Shown here in pieces: positions 25,865-36,730 of a DNA stretch of 64,000 nucleotides. The DNA is from Halomonas chromatireducens. GTDB taxonomy: Bacteria; Pseudomonadota; Gammaproteobacteria; Pseudomonadales; Halomonadaceae. The translations under genes were made by a program, and so were the position numbers. The DNA lies in the NCBI RefSeq assembly GCF_001545155.1, contig NZ_CP014226.1, forward strand, positions 482,626 through 546,625, read 5' to 3'. Within the stretch, counting starts at the first letter, position 1; the number at the start of each line of letters is the position of its first letter. The notes beneath the pieces are model-generated. The model had not been told where the DNA came from. It ran no database searches and saw only the letters and a program-made list of their open reading frames with translations.

Positions 25865-27670
25865 ATGGCGCTTGATAATCCGCTTCCCGAACGACGTGAT
25901 CGACTGAATCCCGTGGTCTTCCACGGCTCCGTCGCCGGCATCCTGGTCTTCCTCGTCTTGACCATGACCTTCACCGAGGAAGCCGGCGCCTTCTTTGATG
26001 CCGGCCTGGCCTGGGTCAGCCAGACCTTCGGCTGGTACTACATGCTGGCGGTGCTCGCCTACCTGATCTTTGTGATCGCCATCGGCCTGTCACGCTTCGG
26101 CAGCATCCGGCTCGGCCCCGACCATTCGCGGCCGGAGTTCTCGCTGCTCTCCTGGTCGGCGATGCTGTTCGCCGCCGGCATCGGGATCGACCTGCTGTTC
26201 TTCAGCGTCGCCGAACCGGTCGCCCACTACCTGGCGCCACCGGACATGACGCCGGAGAGCCAGGAGGCGATGCGCGCCGCCGTTGTCCAGACCTTCATGC
26301 ACTGGGGGCTATCCGGGTGGGGACTCTATGTGCTGATGGGCATGGCACTGGCCTATTTCAGCTACCGTCACCGGCTACCGCTGGCCATCCGCAGCGCGCT
26401 CTACCCGCTGCTCGGCAAGCGCATCCATGGCCCCATCGGCAATGCCGTGGACATCACCGCGGTGATCTCCACCGTATTCGGCATCGCCACCAGCCTTGGC
26501 ATCGGCGTCATGCAGCTCAACTACGGGCTGGCCTACATGTTCGACGTGCCCGAAAGCCTCTCGGTGCAGATCATCCTGATCGCCCTGGTGGTGGTCCTGG
26601 CCACCATCTCGGTAGTCAGCGGCGTGGAGAAGGGCATCCGGCGTCTGTCGGAGTTCAACATGCTGCTGGCGTTGGCACTGCTGCTGTTCGTGCTGTTCCA
26701 GGGCCACACCCTGCAGCTGCTCGACATGGCGGTGAACAACGCCGGCGACTACTTTTCCACCTTTATCGCCAAGAGCTTCGATACCTACGCCTTTGCCGGC
26801 GACGCGGCCAACGAGTGGAAGATGTGGTGGACGATCTTCTTCTGGGGCTGGTGGATCGCCTGGACGCCCTTCGTCGGCCTCTTCCTGGCCCGCATCTCGC
26901 GTGGGCGCACCATTCGCGAATTCGTTGCCGGCGCGCTGGGCATTCCACTGGCCTTCATGATGGTGTGGATGTCGGTGTTCGGTAACAGCGGGATCGAACT
27001 GGTGGCCAACCAGGGAATCGTCGAGCTCGGGGAGCAGGCCCTGAACACGCCGCAGACCACCATGTACACCCTGTTGGAGCACTACCCCTATATCGGCCTG
27101 ACCGCCGCCGTGGTCACCGTGCTCGGCATCGTCTTCTTCATTACCTCGGCGGACTCCGGGGCCCTGGTACTGGCCAACTTCACCTCGATCCTGTCCGACG
27201 TGAACCACGACGCGCCGATCAAGCTGCGCATTTTCTGGTCGATGATGATCGGCCTGGTGACGGTGGCTCTGCTGATGGCGGGTGGCCTGGCGGCGCTGCA
27301 GAGCGCGGTGGTGATCACCGCCCTGCCCTTCTCGCTGGTGATCTTCGCGATCATGGTGGGGATGTACAAGGCGCTGAAGCTCGAGGGCAGCAAGGCCGAT
27401 GCGCGTCGACAGGTGACCGGCACAGCGCCTGGCGGCGACTGGCGCGAGCGCCTGGACAGAGCACTCGACACCTCCAACCGTGCCGGTGCCGCCGCCACCA
27501 TCGAGCATGCCATTCGCCACGGCATCACTCGTGCCCTGATGGAGTACAACGAGGACTTCCGTCCGGCACTGCGTGCGGCCGGCTATGTCACTCGTGACGC
27601 CCGTCAGGTCGAGCGGAAGAAGGTCGGTTTGCGCAAGGCGCGTCGTCGCCCGCAGTTCTCCAAGCGCTGA
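25865..27670 (+). CDS. betT: High-affinity choline transporter, BCCT family
   Basis: A 601-residue inner-membrane importer of the betaine/choline/carnitine transporter family. Twelve membrane spans are predicted, with the BCCT signature [20 protein letters not shown] in TM8. The start ([15 protein letters not shown]) and the segments [20 protein letters not shown] and [17 protein letters not shown] closely follow E. coli BetT, which takes up choline for conversion to glycine betaine. A C-terminal cytosolic tail of about 90 residues, rich in Arg, is a common osmosensing module. AGGAG lies ten bases before ATG 25865. The BetI-like site upstream supports choline as the substrate. Confidence 0.9.
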   Translation: MALDNPLPERRDRLNPVVFHGSVAGILVFLVLTMTFTEEAGAFFDAGLAWVSQTFGWYYMLAVLAYLIFVIAIGLSRFGSIRLGPDHSRPEFSLLSWSAMLFAAGIGIDLLFFSVAEPVAHYLAPPDMTPESQEAMRAAVVQTFMHWGLSGWGLYVLMGMALAYFSYRHRLPLAIRSALYPLLGKRIHGPIGNAVDITAVISTVFGIATSLGIGVMQLNYGLAYMFDVPESLSVQIILIALVVVLATISVVSGVEKGIRRLSEFNMLLALALLLFVLFQGHTLQLLDMAVNNAGDYFSTFIAKSFDTYAFAGDAANEWKMWWTIFFWGWWIAWTPFVGLFLARISRGRTIREFVAGALGIPLAFMMVWMSVFGNSGIELVANQGIVELGEQALNTPQTTMYTLLEHYPYIGLTAAVVTVLGIVFFITSADSGALVLANFTSILSDVNHDAPIKLRIFWSMMIGLVTVALLMAGGLAALQSAVVITALPFSLVIFAIMVGMYKALKLEGSKADARRQVTGTAPGGDWRERLDRALDTSNRAGAAATIEHAIRHGITRALMEYNEDFRPALRAAGYVTRDARQVERKKVGLRKARRRPQFSKR

Positions 27671-27690
27671 TCACGGCCTTGCAAGACAGA

Positions 27691-27718
27691 AAAACCCAGG
27701 CAATTGCCTGGGTTTTTT
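27691..27718. terminator. Terminator after betT
   Basis: CCCAGGCAATTGCCTGGG (27695-27712) is an 18-bp perfect palindrome flanked by AAAA and TTTTTT, so it can end transcription in either direction. It lies 20 bases after the betT stop and separates it from the pet promoter. Confidence 0.93.
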
Positions 27719-27776
27719 CTTTTGTGAAAACAGAATTTTGCATAGAAAATACCACCTTGGTCAGGCGTGCTTTGGC

Positions 27777-27805
27777 TTGTGCCAAGCGGCAGGATTCCTT
27801 AAGAT
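27777..27805 (+). promoter_or_regulatory. Promoter of petABC
   Basis: TTGTGC (27777-27782), a 17-base spacer and TAAGAT (27800-27805) give a good sigma-70 promoter about 75 bases before petA. A small CGGAT/ATCCG hairpin follows in the leader. Confidence 0.65.
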
Positions 27806-27886
27806 ACGACGGATTTTTATATCCGTGGTCGCGGGATACCACTTCCGTGCTGGATCGACGGGTAAGCTGATGGGAGAAACCATAAC

Positions 27887-28480
27887 ATGGCAGATAACGG
27901 CGTGAACAAAGGGCGGCGCCGTCTCCTCCTGGGTGCCACCACCGTAGTGGGTGCGGTGGGTGCAGTGGGGGTGGCGGTTCCCTTTGTGGCTTCCTGGCAG
28001 CCGAGTGCCAGGGCACGAGCGGCGGGGGCGCCGATTCAGGCGGATATTTCCAAGCTGGAGCCGGGGCAGCGCATGACCGTTGAGTGGCGCGGGCGTCCCG
28101 TTTGGATCGTCAAGCGTACCGACGACATGATCGAGCGTACCGAGAATTTCGATCCCGCTCGCCTGGTCGACCCCGATTCCCAAGCCCCCCAGCAGCCGGA
28201 CTACATCACCGGTCCGCTGCGCTCGATCCGGCCGGACATCTCGGTGCTGATCGGGATCTGTACCCATCTTGGCTGCTCACCGCTCTATCGCCCCGAACCG
28301 GACGACGTCGATATGACCGCCTGGCCGGGCGGCTATTTCTGTCCTTGTCACGGCTCCTACTTCGATCTCTCGGGACGCGTATTCCGCAATGTGCCGGCAC
28401 CGTCCAACCTGGAGGTTCCGCCGTACCGTTTTGAGACCGATGACATCATCATCGTCGGTGAAGACGAGGAGGCTGTGTGA
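27887..28480 (+). CDS. petA: Ubiquinol-cytochrome c reductase Rieske iron-sulfur subunit
   Basis: A 197-residue Rieske protein of the cytochrome bc1 complex, moving electrons from ubiquinol to cytochrome c1 at the inner membrane. The N-terminus has a twin-arginine-like signal/anchor (KGRRRLLLGATTVVGAVGAV). The 2Fe-2S cluster ligands are in CTHLGCSPLYR and CPCHGSYFDLSGRV. It is the first gene of the petABC operon, behind a clear promoter, and its stop overlaps the petB start by one base. Size and motifs are normal. Confidence 0.96.
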   Translation: MADNGVNKGRRRLLLGATTVVGAVGAVGVAVPFVASWQPSARARAAGAPIQADISKLEPGQRMTVEWRGRPVWIVKRTDDMIERTENFDPARLVDPDSQAPQQPDYITGPLRSIRPDISVLIGICTHLGCSPLYRPEPDDVDMTAWPGGYFCPCHGSYFDLSGRVFRNVPAPSNLEVPPYRFETDDIIIVGEDEEAV

Positions 28481-29745
28481 TGGGTAATCCAAATCGTGTC
28501 AAGGCGGAAAGCGGTATCATGCGCTGGGTGGATGATCGCTTCCCCGCCACGCAGATGTGGCAGGACCACCTGTCCAAGTACTACGCGCCGAGAAACTTCA
28601 ACTTCTGGTACTTCTTCGGCTCGCTGGCGCTACTGGTACTTGTCAACCAGATCCTCACCGGGGTGTGGCTGACCATGAGCTACAACCCCACCGGCGAGGG
28701 TGCGTTTGCATCGGTCGAGTACATCATGCGGGACGTGGAATACGGCTGGCTGATCCGCTACATGCACTCCACCGGCGCCTCCGCCTTCTTCGTGGTCATC
28801 TACCTGCACATGTTCCGGGCTCTGCTCTACGGCTCCTACAAGGCGCCGCGTGAGCTGGTGTGGATCTTCGGCATGGCCATCTACCTGCTGCTGATGGCCG
28901 AGGCCTTCATGGGCTACCTGCTGCCCTGGGGCCAGATGTCCTACTGGGGTGCCCAGGTGATCATCTCTCTGTTTGCCACCATCCCGTTCATCGGACCGGA
29001 TCTGGCGCAGTGGATTCGCGGCGACTTCCTGATCTCCGGCATCACCCTGAACCGTTTCTTCGCCCTGCACGTCGTGGCGCTTCCCATCGTGATCCTGGCG
29101 CTGGTGGTGCTGCATATCATCGCCCTGCATGAGGTAGGTTCCAACAACCCGGACGGCATCGACATCAAGGCCAAGACGGATGAGACAGGCAAGCCGCTGG
29201 ACGGCATACCGTTTCACCCCTATTACACCGTCAAGGACATCTTCGGGGTCTCGGTGTTCCTGTTCGTCTTTGCGACGGTGATCTTCTACTTCCCCGAAGG
29301 GGGTGGTTACTTCATCGAGCGGCCCAACTTCGAGCCTGCCAACCCGATGGTGACGCCGGATCATATTGCCCCGGTGTGGTATTTCACGCCCTTCTACGCG
29401 ATCCTGCGCGCGATCACCTTCGACATCGGCTTCCTGGGCCTGCAGGCCGAGTTCCTGGGTGTGGTCTTCATGGGTGGTGCCATCGCGGTGCTCTTCGTGC
29501 TGCCCTGGCTGGACCGCAGTCCGGTGAACTCGATGCGTTACAAGGGTTGGATGTCCAAGTCGATGCTGGCGCTCTTTGCCATCAGCTTCGTGATCCTTGG
29601 TATCCTCGGTGCGCTGCCGGCGACACCGCTGCGTACGGCGGTGGCCCAGCTATGCACGGTGCTGTACTTCGCCTTCTTCCTGCTGATGCCGTTCTATACG
29701 CGACTGGAGAAGACCAAACCCGTACCGGAAAGGGTGACTGGCTAA
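28480..29745 (+). CDS. petB: Cytochrome b subunit of the bc1 complex
   Basis: A 421-residue integral membrane cytochrome b. It carries eight or nine membrane spans and the four haem histidines in two helices (about 90-110, MHSTGASAFFVVIYLHMFR, and about 195-210, FALHVVALPIVILALVVLH). The quinol-oxidation motif is present as the PEWY-equivalent APVWYFTPFYAILR. ATG 28480 overlaps the petA stop; an in-frame GTG at 28477 is less likely. It is translationally linked to petC by a TAATG overlap. It belongs to aerobic respiration and proton pumping. Confidence 0.96.
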   Translation: MGNPNRVKAESGIMRWVDDRFPATQMWQDHLSKYYAPRNFNFWYFFGSLALLVLVNQILTGVWLTMSYNPTGEGAFASVEYIMRDVEYGWLIRYMHSTGASAFFVVIYLHMFRALLYGSYKAPRELVWIFGMAIYLLLMAEAFMGYLLPWGQMSYWGAQVIISLFATIPFIGPDLAQWIRGDFLISGITLNRFFALHVVALPIVILALVVLHIIALHEVGSNNPDGIDIKAKTDETGKPLDGIPFHPYYTVKDIFGVSVFLFVFATVIFYFPEGGGYFIERPNFEPANPMVTPDHIAPVWYFTPFYAILRAITFDIGFLGLQAEFLGVVFMGGAIAVLFVLPWLDRSPVNSMRYKGWMSKSMLALFAISFVILGILGALPATPLRTAVAQLCTVLYFAFFLLMPFYTRLEKTKPVPERVTG

Positions 29746-30512
29746 TGAAAAAGCAACTGTTCGCACTGCTCTTCGCGCTGGTGCCCTTCGCGGTAGTGGC
29801 AGCGCCGATGCCTGACACTCCCTATTCGATGACGCCGGATCTCAATGACGAGGCGTCGTTGCAGCGGGGCATGCAGCTCTACGTCAACTACTGCATGGGC
29901 TGCCATAGCCTGGAGCACCAGCGTTTCGCCCGGGCCGCCGAGGATTTCGGCATGCCCCAGGACCTGGTGGAAGAGCATCTGATTTTCTCTTCCGACCTGG
30001 CCTACAATGACCAGATGCATATCGCCATGACACGCGAAGACGCAGCCAACTGGTTCGGAGCGCCAGCGCCGGACCTGACACTCCATGGTCGGCTGCGTGG
30101 TGCAGATTGGATCTACTCCTATCTGCTGACCTTCTACAAGGACCCGAGTCGCCCTAACGGGGTGAACAATGAGGTCTTCGACATGGTGGCCATGCCCAAC
30201 GTGCTCGAGCCCCTGCAAGGGGTGCAGGAGAAGGTCTGTGCCGAAACAGATCGTCCTGTCGAGGGCGCTGAACTCGACCCGTTGACCGGGAAGTATCAGT
30301 CCTGCGATGTGCTGCAGGTCACCCGGCCGGGCTCCATGGAGCCGGACGAGTTCGAGGAAGCGGTCTATGACCTGACCAACTTCCTGGCCTATGTGGGTGA
30401 GCCTTCCAAGCTGCAGGCTCAGGTCCTCGGCCCGAAGGTGCTGCTCTTCATCTTCATCTTCGGTGTGCTGGCCTATCTGCTCAAGCGCGAGTACTGGCGC
30501 GACATTCACTGA
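29745..30512 (+). CDS. petC: Cytochrome c1 subunit of the bc1 complex
   Basis: A 255-residue membrane-anchored c-type cytochrome. A signal peptide (KKQLFALLFALVPFAVVAAP) is followed by the haem-binding CMGCH near residue 48. The methionine-ligand region lies near FDMVAMPNVLEPLQG. A C-terminal anchor (VLLFIFIFGVLAYLLKREY) holds it in the membrane. It passes electrons from the Rieske centre to soluble cytochrome c or a terminal oxidase. The ATG overlaps the petB stop by one base. Two strong hairpins follow. Confidence 0.95.
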   Translation: MKKQLFALLFALVPFAVVAAPMPDTPYSMTPDLNDEASLQRGMQLYVNYCMGCHSLEHQRFARAAEDFGMPQDLVEEHLIFSSDLAYNDQMHIAMTREDAANWFGAPAPDLTLHGRLRGADWIYSYLLTFYKDPSRPNGVNNEVFDMVAMPNVLEPLQGVQEKVCAETDRPVEGAELDPLTGKYQSCDVLQVTRPGSMEPDEFEEAVYDLTNFLAYVGEPSKLQAQVLGPKVLLFIFIFGVLAYLLKREYWRDIH

Positions 30513-30535
30513 TCCCGTGCGGGTCAGTCTATGAG

Positions 30536-30572
30536 GCAGGGGGCGTATGGCGGTGTGCCATACGCCCCCTGC
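30536..30572 (+). terminator. Strong hairpin after petC
   Basis: A perfect 16-bp stem, GCAGGGGGCGTATGGC with GCCATACGCCCCCTGC, and a five-base loop, 23 bases after petC. It has only a weak T-rich tail (GTCTTGTGTTG). A second stem with one G-U pair, ACGCGCACGCA/TGCGTGTGCGT, lies at 30586-30613. The pair may attenuate rather than stop transcription into sspAB, which usually lies in the same neighbourhood. Confidence 0.65.
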
Positions 30573-30651
30573 GTCTTGTGTTGCAACGCGCACGCACGAC
30601 GATGCGTGTGCGTGTTATCATCCCGGTTCGAATTGATGCGAGGATTGTTTC

Positions 30652-31278
30652 ATGGGTGTAGTGGCCAAGCGGTCGTCGATGATCTTCTATTCCGGAAGCG
30701 ATGATCACTTCAGTCATCGCGTGCGCATCGTACTCGCCGAGAAGGGCGTGGCGGTGGATATTGTCGAAGTCGGTGGCGAACAGCGTCCTGAAGAACTCGC
30801 CGATCTCAACCCCTACAACAGTGTGCCCACGCTACTCGATCGCGATCTGGTGCTGTACGAGTCCAAGGTCATGATGGAGTACCTGGATGAGCGTTTTCCG
30901 CACCCTCCGCTGCTCCCGGTCTACCCGGTTGCACGAGCTCAGAGCCGACTTTGGATGCATCGTATCGAGCGTGAGTGGTGTCCGCTGGTCGAGCAGATCG
31001 AGCAAGGGCCTAAGAAGGAAGTCGAGAAGGCCCGCAAGGAGCTGCGCGAAAGCCTGGTAGGCATCTCGCCGATCTTCGAAGACGTACCGTTCTTCATGAG
31101 CGAGGAATTCTCGCTGGTCGACTGCTGTATCGCTCCGATCCTCTGGCGCCTGCCGGTGCTTGGCATCGAGCTGCCGGAGAAGCAGGTGCAGCCGCTGGTG
31201 ACTTACATGGAGAGGTTGTTCGAGCGCGATGCTTTCGTCGCTTCGCTGAGTGAGACCGAGCGAGAAATGCGCAACTGA
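30652..31278 (+). CDS. sspA: Stringent starvation protein A
   Basis: A 208-residue GST-fold protein that binds RNA polymerase and shifts transcription during starvation and acid stress. The thioredoxin-like domain (about 10-85, [20 protein letters not shown], then [20 protein letters not shown]) is followed by an alpha-helical domain. SspA has no GST catalytic activity in E. coli. The start is ATG 30652 with GAGGATTG upstream. It stands between petC and sspB, the usual order in gammaproteobacteria. Normal length. Confidence 0.93.
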   Translation: MGVVAKRSSMIFYSGSDDHFSHRVRIVLAEKGVAVDIVEVGGEQRPEELADLNPYNSVPTLLDRDLVLYESKVMMEYLDERFPHPPLLPVYPVARAQSRLWMHRIEREWCPLVEQIEQGPKKEVEKARKELRESLVGISPIFEDVPFFMSEEFSLVDCCIAPILWRLPVLGIELPEKQVQPLVTYMERLFERDAFVASLSETEREMRN

Positions 31279-31328
31279 CTATGCCGCCGGGCTAGCCCGG
31301 CGTCTTCAAACGGAGGAGGGCAGCAGAG

Positions 31329-31790
31329 ATGCTATCGAGCCGTCCCTATCTTGCCAGAGGTCTCTACGAATGGCTTCTGGACAACGAACACACTCCCTAC
31401 GTGGTCGTGGATGCCGAGCAGGCCGGTGTCATTGTGCCGCGGCAGTTCGTGCAGAACGGCCAGATTGTCCTTAATGTTGGCCCAACCGCCGTGCGCGACC
31501 TGCATATCGAGAATGATGCGATCACCTTCAGTGCCCGCTTCGGCGGGCAGCCCATGCAAGTGGTCGTGCCCATGCCGGCTCTGATCGCCATCTACGCGCG
31601 TGAGAATGGGGTGGGCATGGTATTCGGTCATGAGCCGGTGATCCCGCAGGCACTCGAAGAAAATGGCGAAGGAGAGGGCAAGGAGCGGCCTGAGCTGACT
31701 GCCGTCGACAGCGAAAGCCATGAGTCGGAAGGCCAGGAAGAGGCCAAGTCTAAGTCCAAGGGGCGCCCGTCGCTCCGGGTTATCAAGTAG
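31329..31790 (+). CDS. sspB: ClpXP protease specificity-enhancing factor
   Basis: A 153-residue adaptor delivering ssrA-tagged, incompletely made proteins to ClpXP. The substrate-binding domain is about residues 1-110 (PYLARGLYEWLLDNEHTPYV, then VVPMPALIAIYARENGVGMVF). A flexible acidic linker leads to the C-terminal ClpX-binding tail (GRPSLRVIK), which is intact. CGGAGGAGG precedes ATG 31329. It follows sspA by 50 bases in an operon. It is convergent with dolP, and a 40-bp perfect palindrome lies between them. Confidence 0.93.
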   Translation: MLSSRPYLARGLYEWLLDNEHTPYVVVDAEQAGVIVPRQFVQNGQIVLNVGPTAVRDLHIENDAITFSARFGGQPMQVVVPMPALIAIYARENGVGMVFGHEPVIPQALEENGEGEGKERPELTAVDSESHESEGQEEAKSKSKGRPSLRVIK

Positions 31791-31874
31791 ATGGTAGTGA
31801 TACGCCTGCGACTATCACTCTGAATCAAGCCGCCTGCTTGAAGGTGAAGGTATTCAGGCGGTTGAAGCATGCCA

Positions 31875-31914
31875 ACACGAAAACGGCAGGCCCATGGGCC
31901 TGCCGTTTTCGTGT
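31875..31914. terminator. Bidirectional terminator, 40-bp perfect palindrome
   Basis: From ACACGAAAACGGCAGGCCC to its exact reverse complement, the 40 bases are perfectly self-complementary. The GC stem (ACGGCAGGCC/GGCCTGCCGT) is flanked by an A-run and T-run on either side, so it can terminate sspB on the plus strand and dolP on the minus strand. Confidence 0.93.
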
Positions 31915-31928
31915 ACACGTCGCGACGG

Positions 31929-32507
31929 TCAGTCCATGTAATCAAACACCTTGACGATGCGCTGCACGCCGCCGATACGTGAAATGGCGTTGACGATGCG
32001 GTCTGCCTCGGCTCGGGTGACGATGCCCATGACATAGACGCTGGCGTTCTCGGTAACGAAGCGCAGTCGGCTGGTGTCGATGGTCTCGTCGGTGGCCAGG
32101 CTGGTGCGAATGCGGGTATTGATCCAGGTATCCGACATGCGCTGGCTTGCCGGTAGGTTGGCGGCAACGGAGAGTTCGTTGTGGACGTCGCGCACGTTGC
32201 GTACGTCGCGAGCGATCTCGGTGGCCTTCTGCTTGAGCTCCTCGCTGGGTACCTGGCCGGTAAGCAGTACGATAGCGTTGTAGCTGTCGACATTGATGCG
32301 GGCATCGCCCAGGCGGGCATCGTTGCGCCGCAGGTTATGGGCGATCTTGGTCTCGATGCTCTCGTCCTCGACCTGGGCGCCAAGGGTGCGCTTGCCATAG
32401 TTCTCGTCGATGGTGCCGGGGTTGGCGACACCGGTAACCGTGGTGCAGCCCGCCAATGTCAGCAGGAAGGCGGTCAGGAAGAGGGGGATCAGTCTCGTAA
32501 GGGCCAT
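31929..32507 (-). CDS. dolP: Outer-membrane lipoprotein with two BON domains
   Basis: A 192-residue lipoprotein. The signal (LTRLIPLFLTAFLLTLAGC) ends in the lipobox LAGC near residue 21. Two BON domains follow (about 45-110 and 120-190; NVDSYNAIVLLTGQVPSEEL and TENASVYVMGIVTRAEAD). E. coli DolP (YraP) binds anionic phospholipid at division sites and keeps the outer membrane intact. It is the last gene of lpoA-yraN-diaA-dolP, 5 bases after diaA, the same order as in E. coli. It ends 14 bases from the palindromic terminator. Confidence 0.9.
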   Translation of the reverse strand: MALTRLIPLFLTAFLLTLAGCTTVTGVANPGTIDENYGKRTLGAQVEDESIETKIAHNLRRNDARLGDARINVDSYNAIVLLTGQVPSEELKQKATEIARDVRNVRDVHNELSVAANLPASQRMSDTWINTRIRTSLATDETIDTSRLRFVTENASVYVMGIVTRAEADRIVNAISRIGGVQRIVKVFDYMD

Positions 32508-32512
32508 GTCGT

Positions 32513-33496
<984 letters not shown>

Positions 33497-33513
<17 letters not shown>

Positions 33514-35296
33514 TGGCGGACGGCTCGCTGTCAGGAAGCCCGTTTTCCATCAGGTCGGTGCCGAGCAGGTCGATGGCCAGGATCGGCTGCGGCACGCCGC
33601 GCTGGAACCGTGCCCAGGGGAGGTGCCGCTCAATGCGTCCGTCGGCGGCGCGGGTCAGTCTTCCCGTGGCGCCGTTGAGCTCACTCTCCGGCATCAGCTG
33701 GAACTGCGGCAGACGGCGTGCAAGCTCATAGGCGTCTACGCCCATGGCCATCAGGCGGAAGACGGAGGGGTCAGCGTCTGCGTGCAATTGCTGATAGCTG
33801 CTGAGGTAAGGAAGGGCTTCCACCCCGCCGACGGCGGCATCGGGAATCTGCCAGGGGATGTCGATGAAGTTCACGTCATCCAGATCATGGTCGAGCAACG
33901 GCTGTGGGCGTCCCTCGAAGAGATGCGAGGTGGCATAGATCGGCAGGGTGGAGGCGTTATAGTAGTCCAGGGTCGGGGGGACCTGACGTGCATAGCTTGG
34001 CAGTGCCAGCAGGAACAGCATGTCCGGCCGGCCTCCGGAGAGGACGCGGCGAGTACTCTCGGTGGCGGAGCCGCGGGGGTCGTAGGCCACCGCATTTGTG
34101 ATGGTGCCGTCCAGGCGGCGCCACTCCTCCTCGAAGGCGCGACCGACCCGCCGTCCCCATTCGTTGTCCGGAACCAGCATGGCGCTGCGACGATGGCCAT
34201 CGTCACGGCCCCGTCTCGCCACCTGGCGAGCTTCGTCCTCGGCCGACAGGCCGTACTGGAAGAAGCCCTGGGCCCGGTTGGACTCGCCATGGCCATAATT
34301 GAGACCCAGGGTCGGCAACGGCAACTGGTCGCGGTTCTCGAGTTCCGTTACCAGGTCCTTGTCCAGCGGGCCGATGACGACCTGGGCGCCACGGTTGCGT
34401 GCTTCCTCGTAGAGGGCATCGATACTGCTCCGACTGGTATCCAGGAATGACAGCTGAACGCCGCCGTTGCGTTCTGCCGCACTCTGGTGGTGGGCGCGGA
34501 TGCCATCCCGAATCGCTTCGGCCACGCCGGCCAGCGGGCCCGACTCAGGCAGGAATACGGCAATATGCCGGACTTCCTGGCCGCGCAGCTCGCGCAGGGC
34601 TATCAGGTCTTCAGGAACGCTTCGCGCGGCGGGGTGCCGGGCATTGCGTTCGCGCCACTCATCGAGGCGCATGAAGAGTCGCTCTATATCGCCACCACTC
34701 TCTCGCACCAGGTTGGCGAGCGCCAGCCAGCCCCGACCCAGGTCATCGGTCTCGTCGCGCATGGACGCAAGCTCGGGTCCCTCGAGACGCGAGAGCGAGG
34801 CCCAGATGGGGTCGTTCAGTGCCTCACGGTCTGTGTCAGCCTGTACGCCGATCAGGATCAGCGCGGCAGCGCGATGCTCATCGACCTGGGCCAGGGCCCG
34901 GCCATGCCGCTCGCGCAGTATCAGGCCGGCGTCTCGCGGCACCTCGATTTCATCGAGCAGCTGTGCGGCCTGGATGACGGCCCAGGGCTCACCCTCGGAC
35001 TCGCCGAGCTCGGAGAGCAGCATGGCCCATTGAAGGCGATACTCGACGGGTAGCCGCTGATCATCGATATCGGTAGCGACTTCGAGCGCCTGGGTGCGCT
35101 GACCCTGGCGTGCTAGGATATCGGCCGCTTCCAGGCGACTTATTGCTGCCTGCTCGGGTTCCTGCTGACGTGCCTGCTCGAGCAGGTAGGTGGGGTCGTC
35201 GTCGGGAACACGATCGACGATGCCGGGGGGCGCACAGCCGACCAGCAGTATGGCCAGAAGCGCAGTGGCCAGCAGGCCGCGGGGCATTTTCAGCAT
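33497..35296 (-). CDS. lpoA: Penicillin-binding protein activator lipoprotein
   Basis: A 599-residue outer-membrane lipoprotein stimulating the PBP1a glycan-synthesis enzyme across the periplasm. The lipobox is LLVGC (about residue 20). A TPR-like helical N-domain (about 30-250) is followed by a periplasmic-binding-protein-like C-domain (about 255-570; HIAVFLPESGPLAGVAEAIR, then FQYGLSAEDEARQVA). ATG 35296 was chosen because it begins the signal MLKMPRGLLATALLAILLVG. It is divergent from rsmI across only 37 bases, as in E. coli. Conserved block with yraN-diaA-dolP. Confidence 0.9.
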
Positions 35297-35333
35297 GATT
35301 CTTCCTTGTCCGGGTAGCTTGCCAGGAGCCGAC

Positions 35334-36191
35334 ATGACTGACGTGAATCAGGGAACATTGTACGTGGTCGCCACACCAATTGGGAATCTGGAAGATCTCT
35401 CGCCACGCGCTGCCAGGGTGCTGAGCGAGGTGGCGGTAATTGCTGCCGAGGATACACGCCACACCGCACGGCTGCTGCGCCACCTGGGGCTTGCGTTGCC
35501 GATGCTCTCTCTCCATGAGCATAACGAGGCGGCGCGCGTCGCTCAACTCGACGTGCGGTTGGTCGCTGGCGAGAATATCGCCCTGGTATCTGATGCCGGC
35601 ACGCCCTTGATCAGTGACCCCGGATTCGTTCTGGTGCGGGAGCTGCGTGCCCGTGGTCGCCGTATCGTGCCGGTGCCGGGCGCCTGCGCGCTGGTGGCGG
35701 CGCTTTCAGCCGCCGGGCTGCCCACGGATCGGTTCCTCTTCCAGGGTTTCCTGCCGGCAAAGGGCGGTGCCCGCCGCCTGCGTCTTGAAGGGCTTGCCCC
35801 CCGCGAGGAAACGCTGGTCTTCTACGAATCGCCGCACCGTATCCGCGACACCCTGGCGGATATCGCCGATGTGCTGGGCGGACGCCGAGTGGTATTGGCG
35901 CGAGAGCTGACCAAGGCCTTCGAGACCTTTCTCGACGGCAGTGCGGAGGCGCTCCTGGTGCGGATGGAGCAGGACCCGGACCAGGCTCGGGGTGAGTTCG
36001 TGATCATGATAGCCGGTGCCGAGCCGCGCGACGCCCCCGAGGCTGGCGATGTCGAAGCCGATGCCTTGCTGGGTGCGCTGCTGGCCGAGGATGTCGGTGT
36101 CAAGCAGGCGGCAGCCGTGACGGCACGCCTGCTGGGGGGGGCGAAGAAGGTCTGGTATGGCCGGGCCCTGGCGCTCAAGGATGCGCGCTGA
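35334..36191 (+). CDS. rsmI: 16S rRNA 2'-O-ribose C1402 methyltransferase
   Basis: A 285-residue tetrapyrrole-methylase-fold enzyme that methylates the ribose of C1402 in 16S rRNA using SAM. Motifs are LYVVATPIGNLEDLSPRA, AAEDTRHTARLL, LVSDAGTPLISDPG and LPTDRFLFQGFLP. CAGGAG lies seven bases before ATG 35334. RsmH, encoded nearby (36731), modifies the base of the same nucleotide, so the two genes for m4Cm1402 lie on either side of rnpB. It is followed by the rnpB promoter within about 40 bases. Confidence 0.93.
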   Translation: MTDVNQGTLYVVATPIGNLEDLSPRAARVLSEVAVIAAEDTRHTARLLRHLGLALPMLSLHEHNEAARVAQLDVRLVAGENIALVSDAGTPLISDPGFVLVRELRARGRRIVPVPGACALVAALSAAGLPTDRFLFQGFLPAKGGARRLRLEGLAPREETLVFYESPHRIRDTLADIADVLGGRRVVLARELTKAFETFLDGSAEALLVRMEQDPDQARGEFVIMIAGAEPRDAPEAGDVEADALLGALLAEDVGVKQAAAVTARLLGGAKKVWYGRALALKDAR

Positions 36192-36227
36192 TGTACTGGG
36201 CTCTGCGTCCGATGACGAGGAAAGACA

Positions 36228-36256
36228 TTGAGGGGGCTCCAGCGCGCTGTTATTCT
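36228..36256 (+). promoter_or_regulatory. rnpB promoter
   Basis: TTGAGG (36228-36233), a 17-base spacer and TATTCT (36251-36256) place the transcription start at about 36263-36264, exactly where the P1 stem of RNase P RNA begins. Confidence 0.8.
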
Positions 36257-36263
36257 TGCGCTC

Positions 36264-36624
<361 letters not shown>

Positions 36625-36730
36625 CCCTGATTTCAATCTTCCGTTACCGGTCCCAGGGAAGCGCAGACATTTATGCAGTGTTTCCCCAGGCCGGTCGGTA
36701 TACTCAGCTATCGACAATCCAGAGAAGCGC

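Noticed and set aside
27679..27870. Small frame after betT
   Set aside because: It runs through the betT terminator and the pet promoter, so coding is unlikely.
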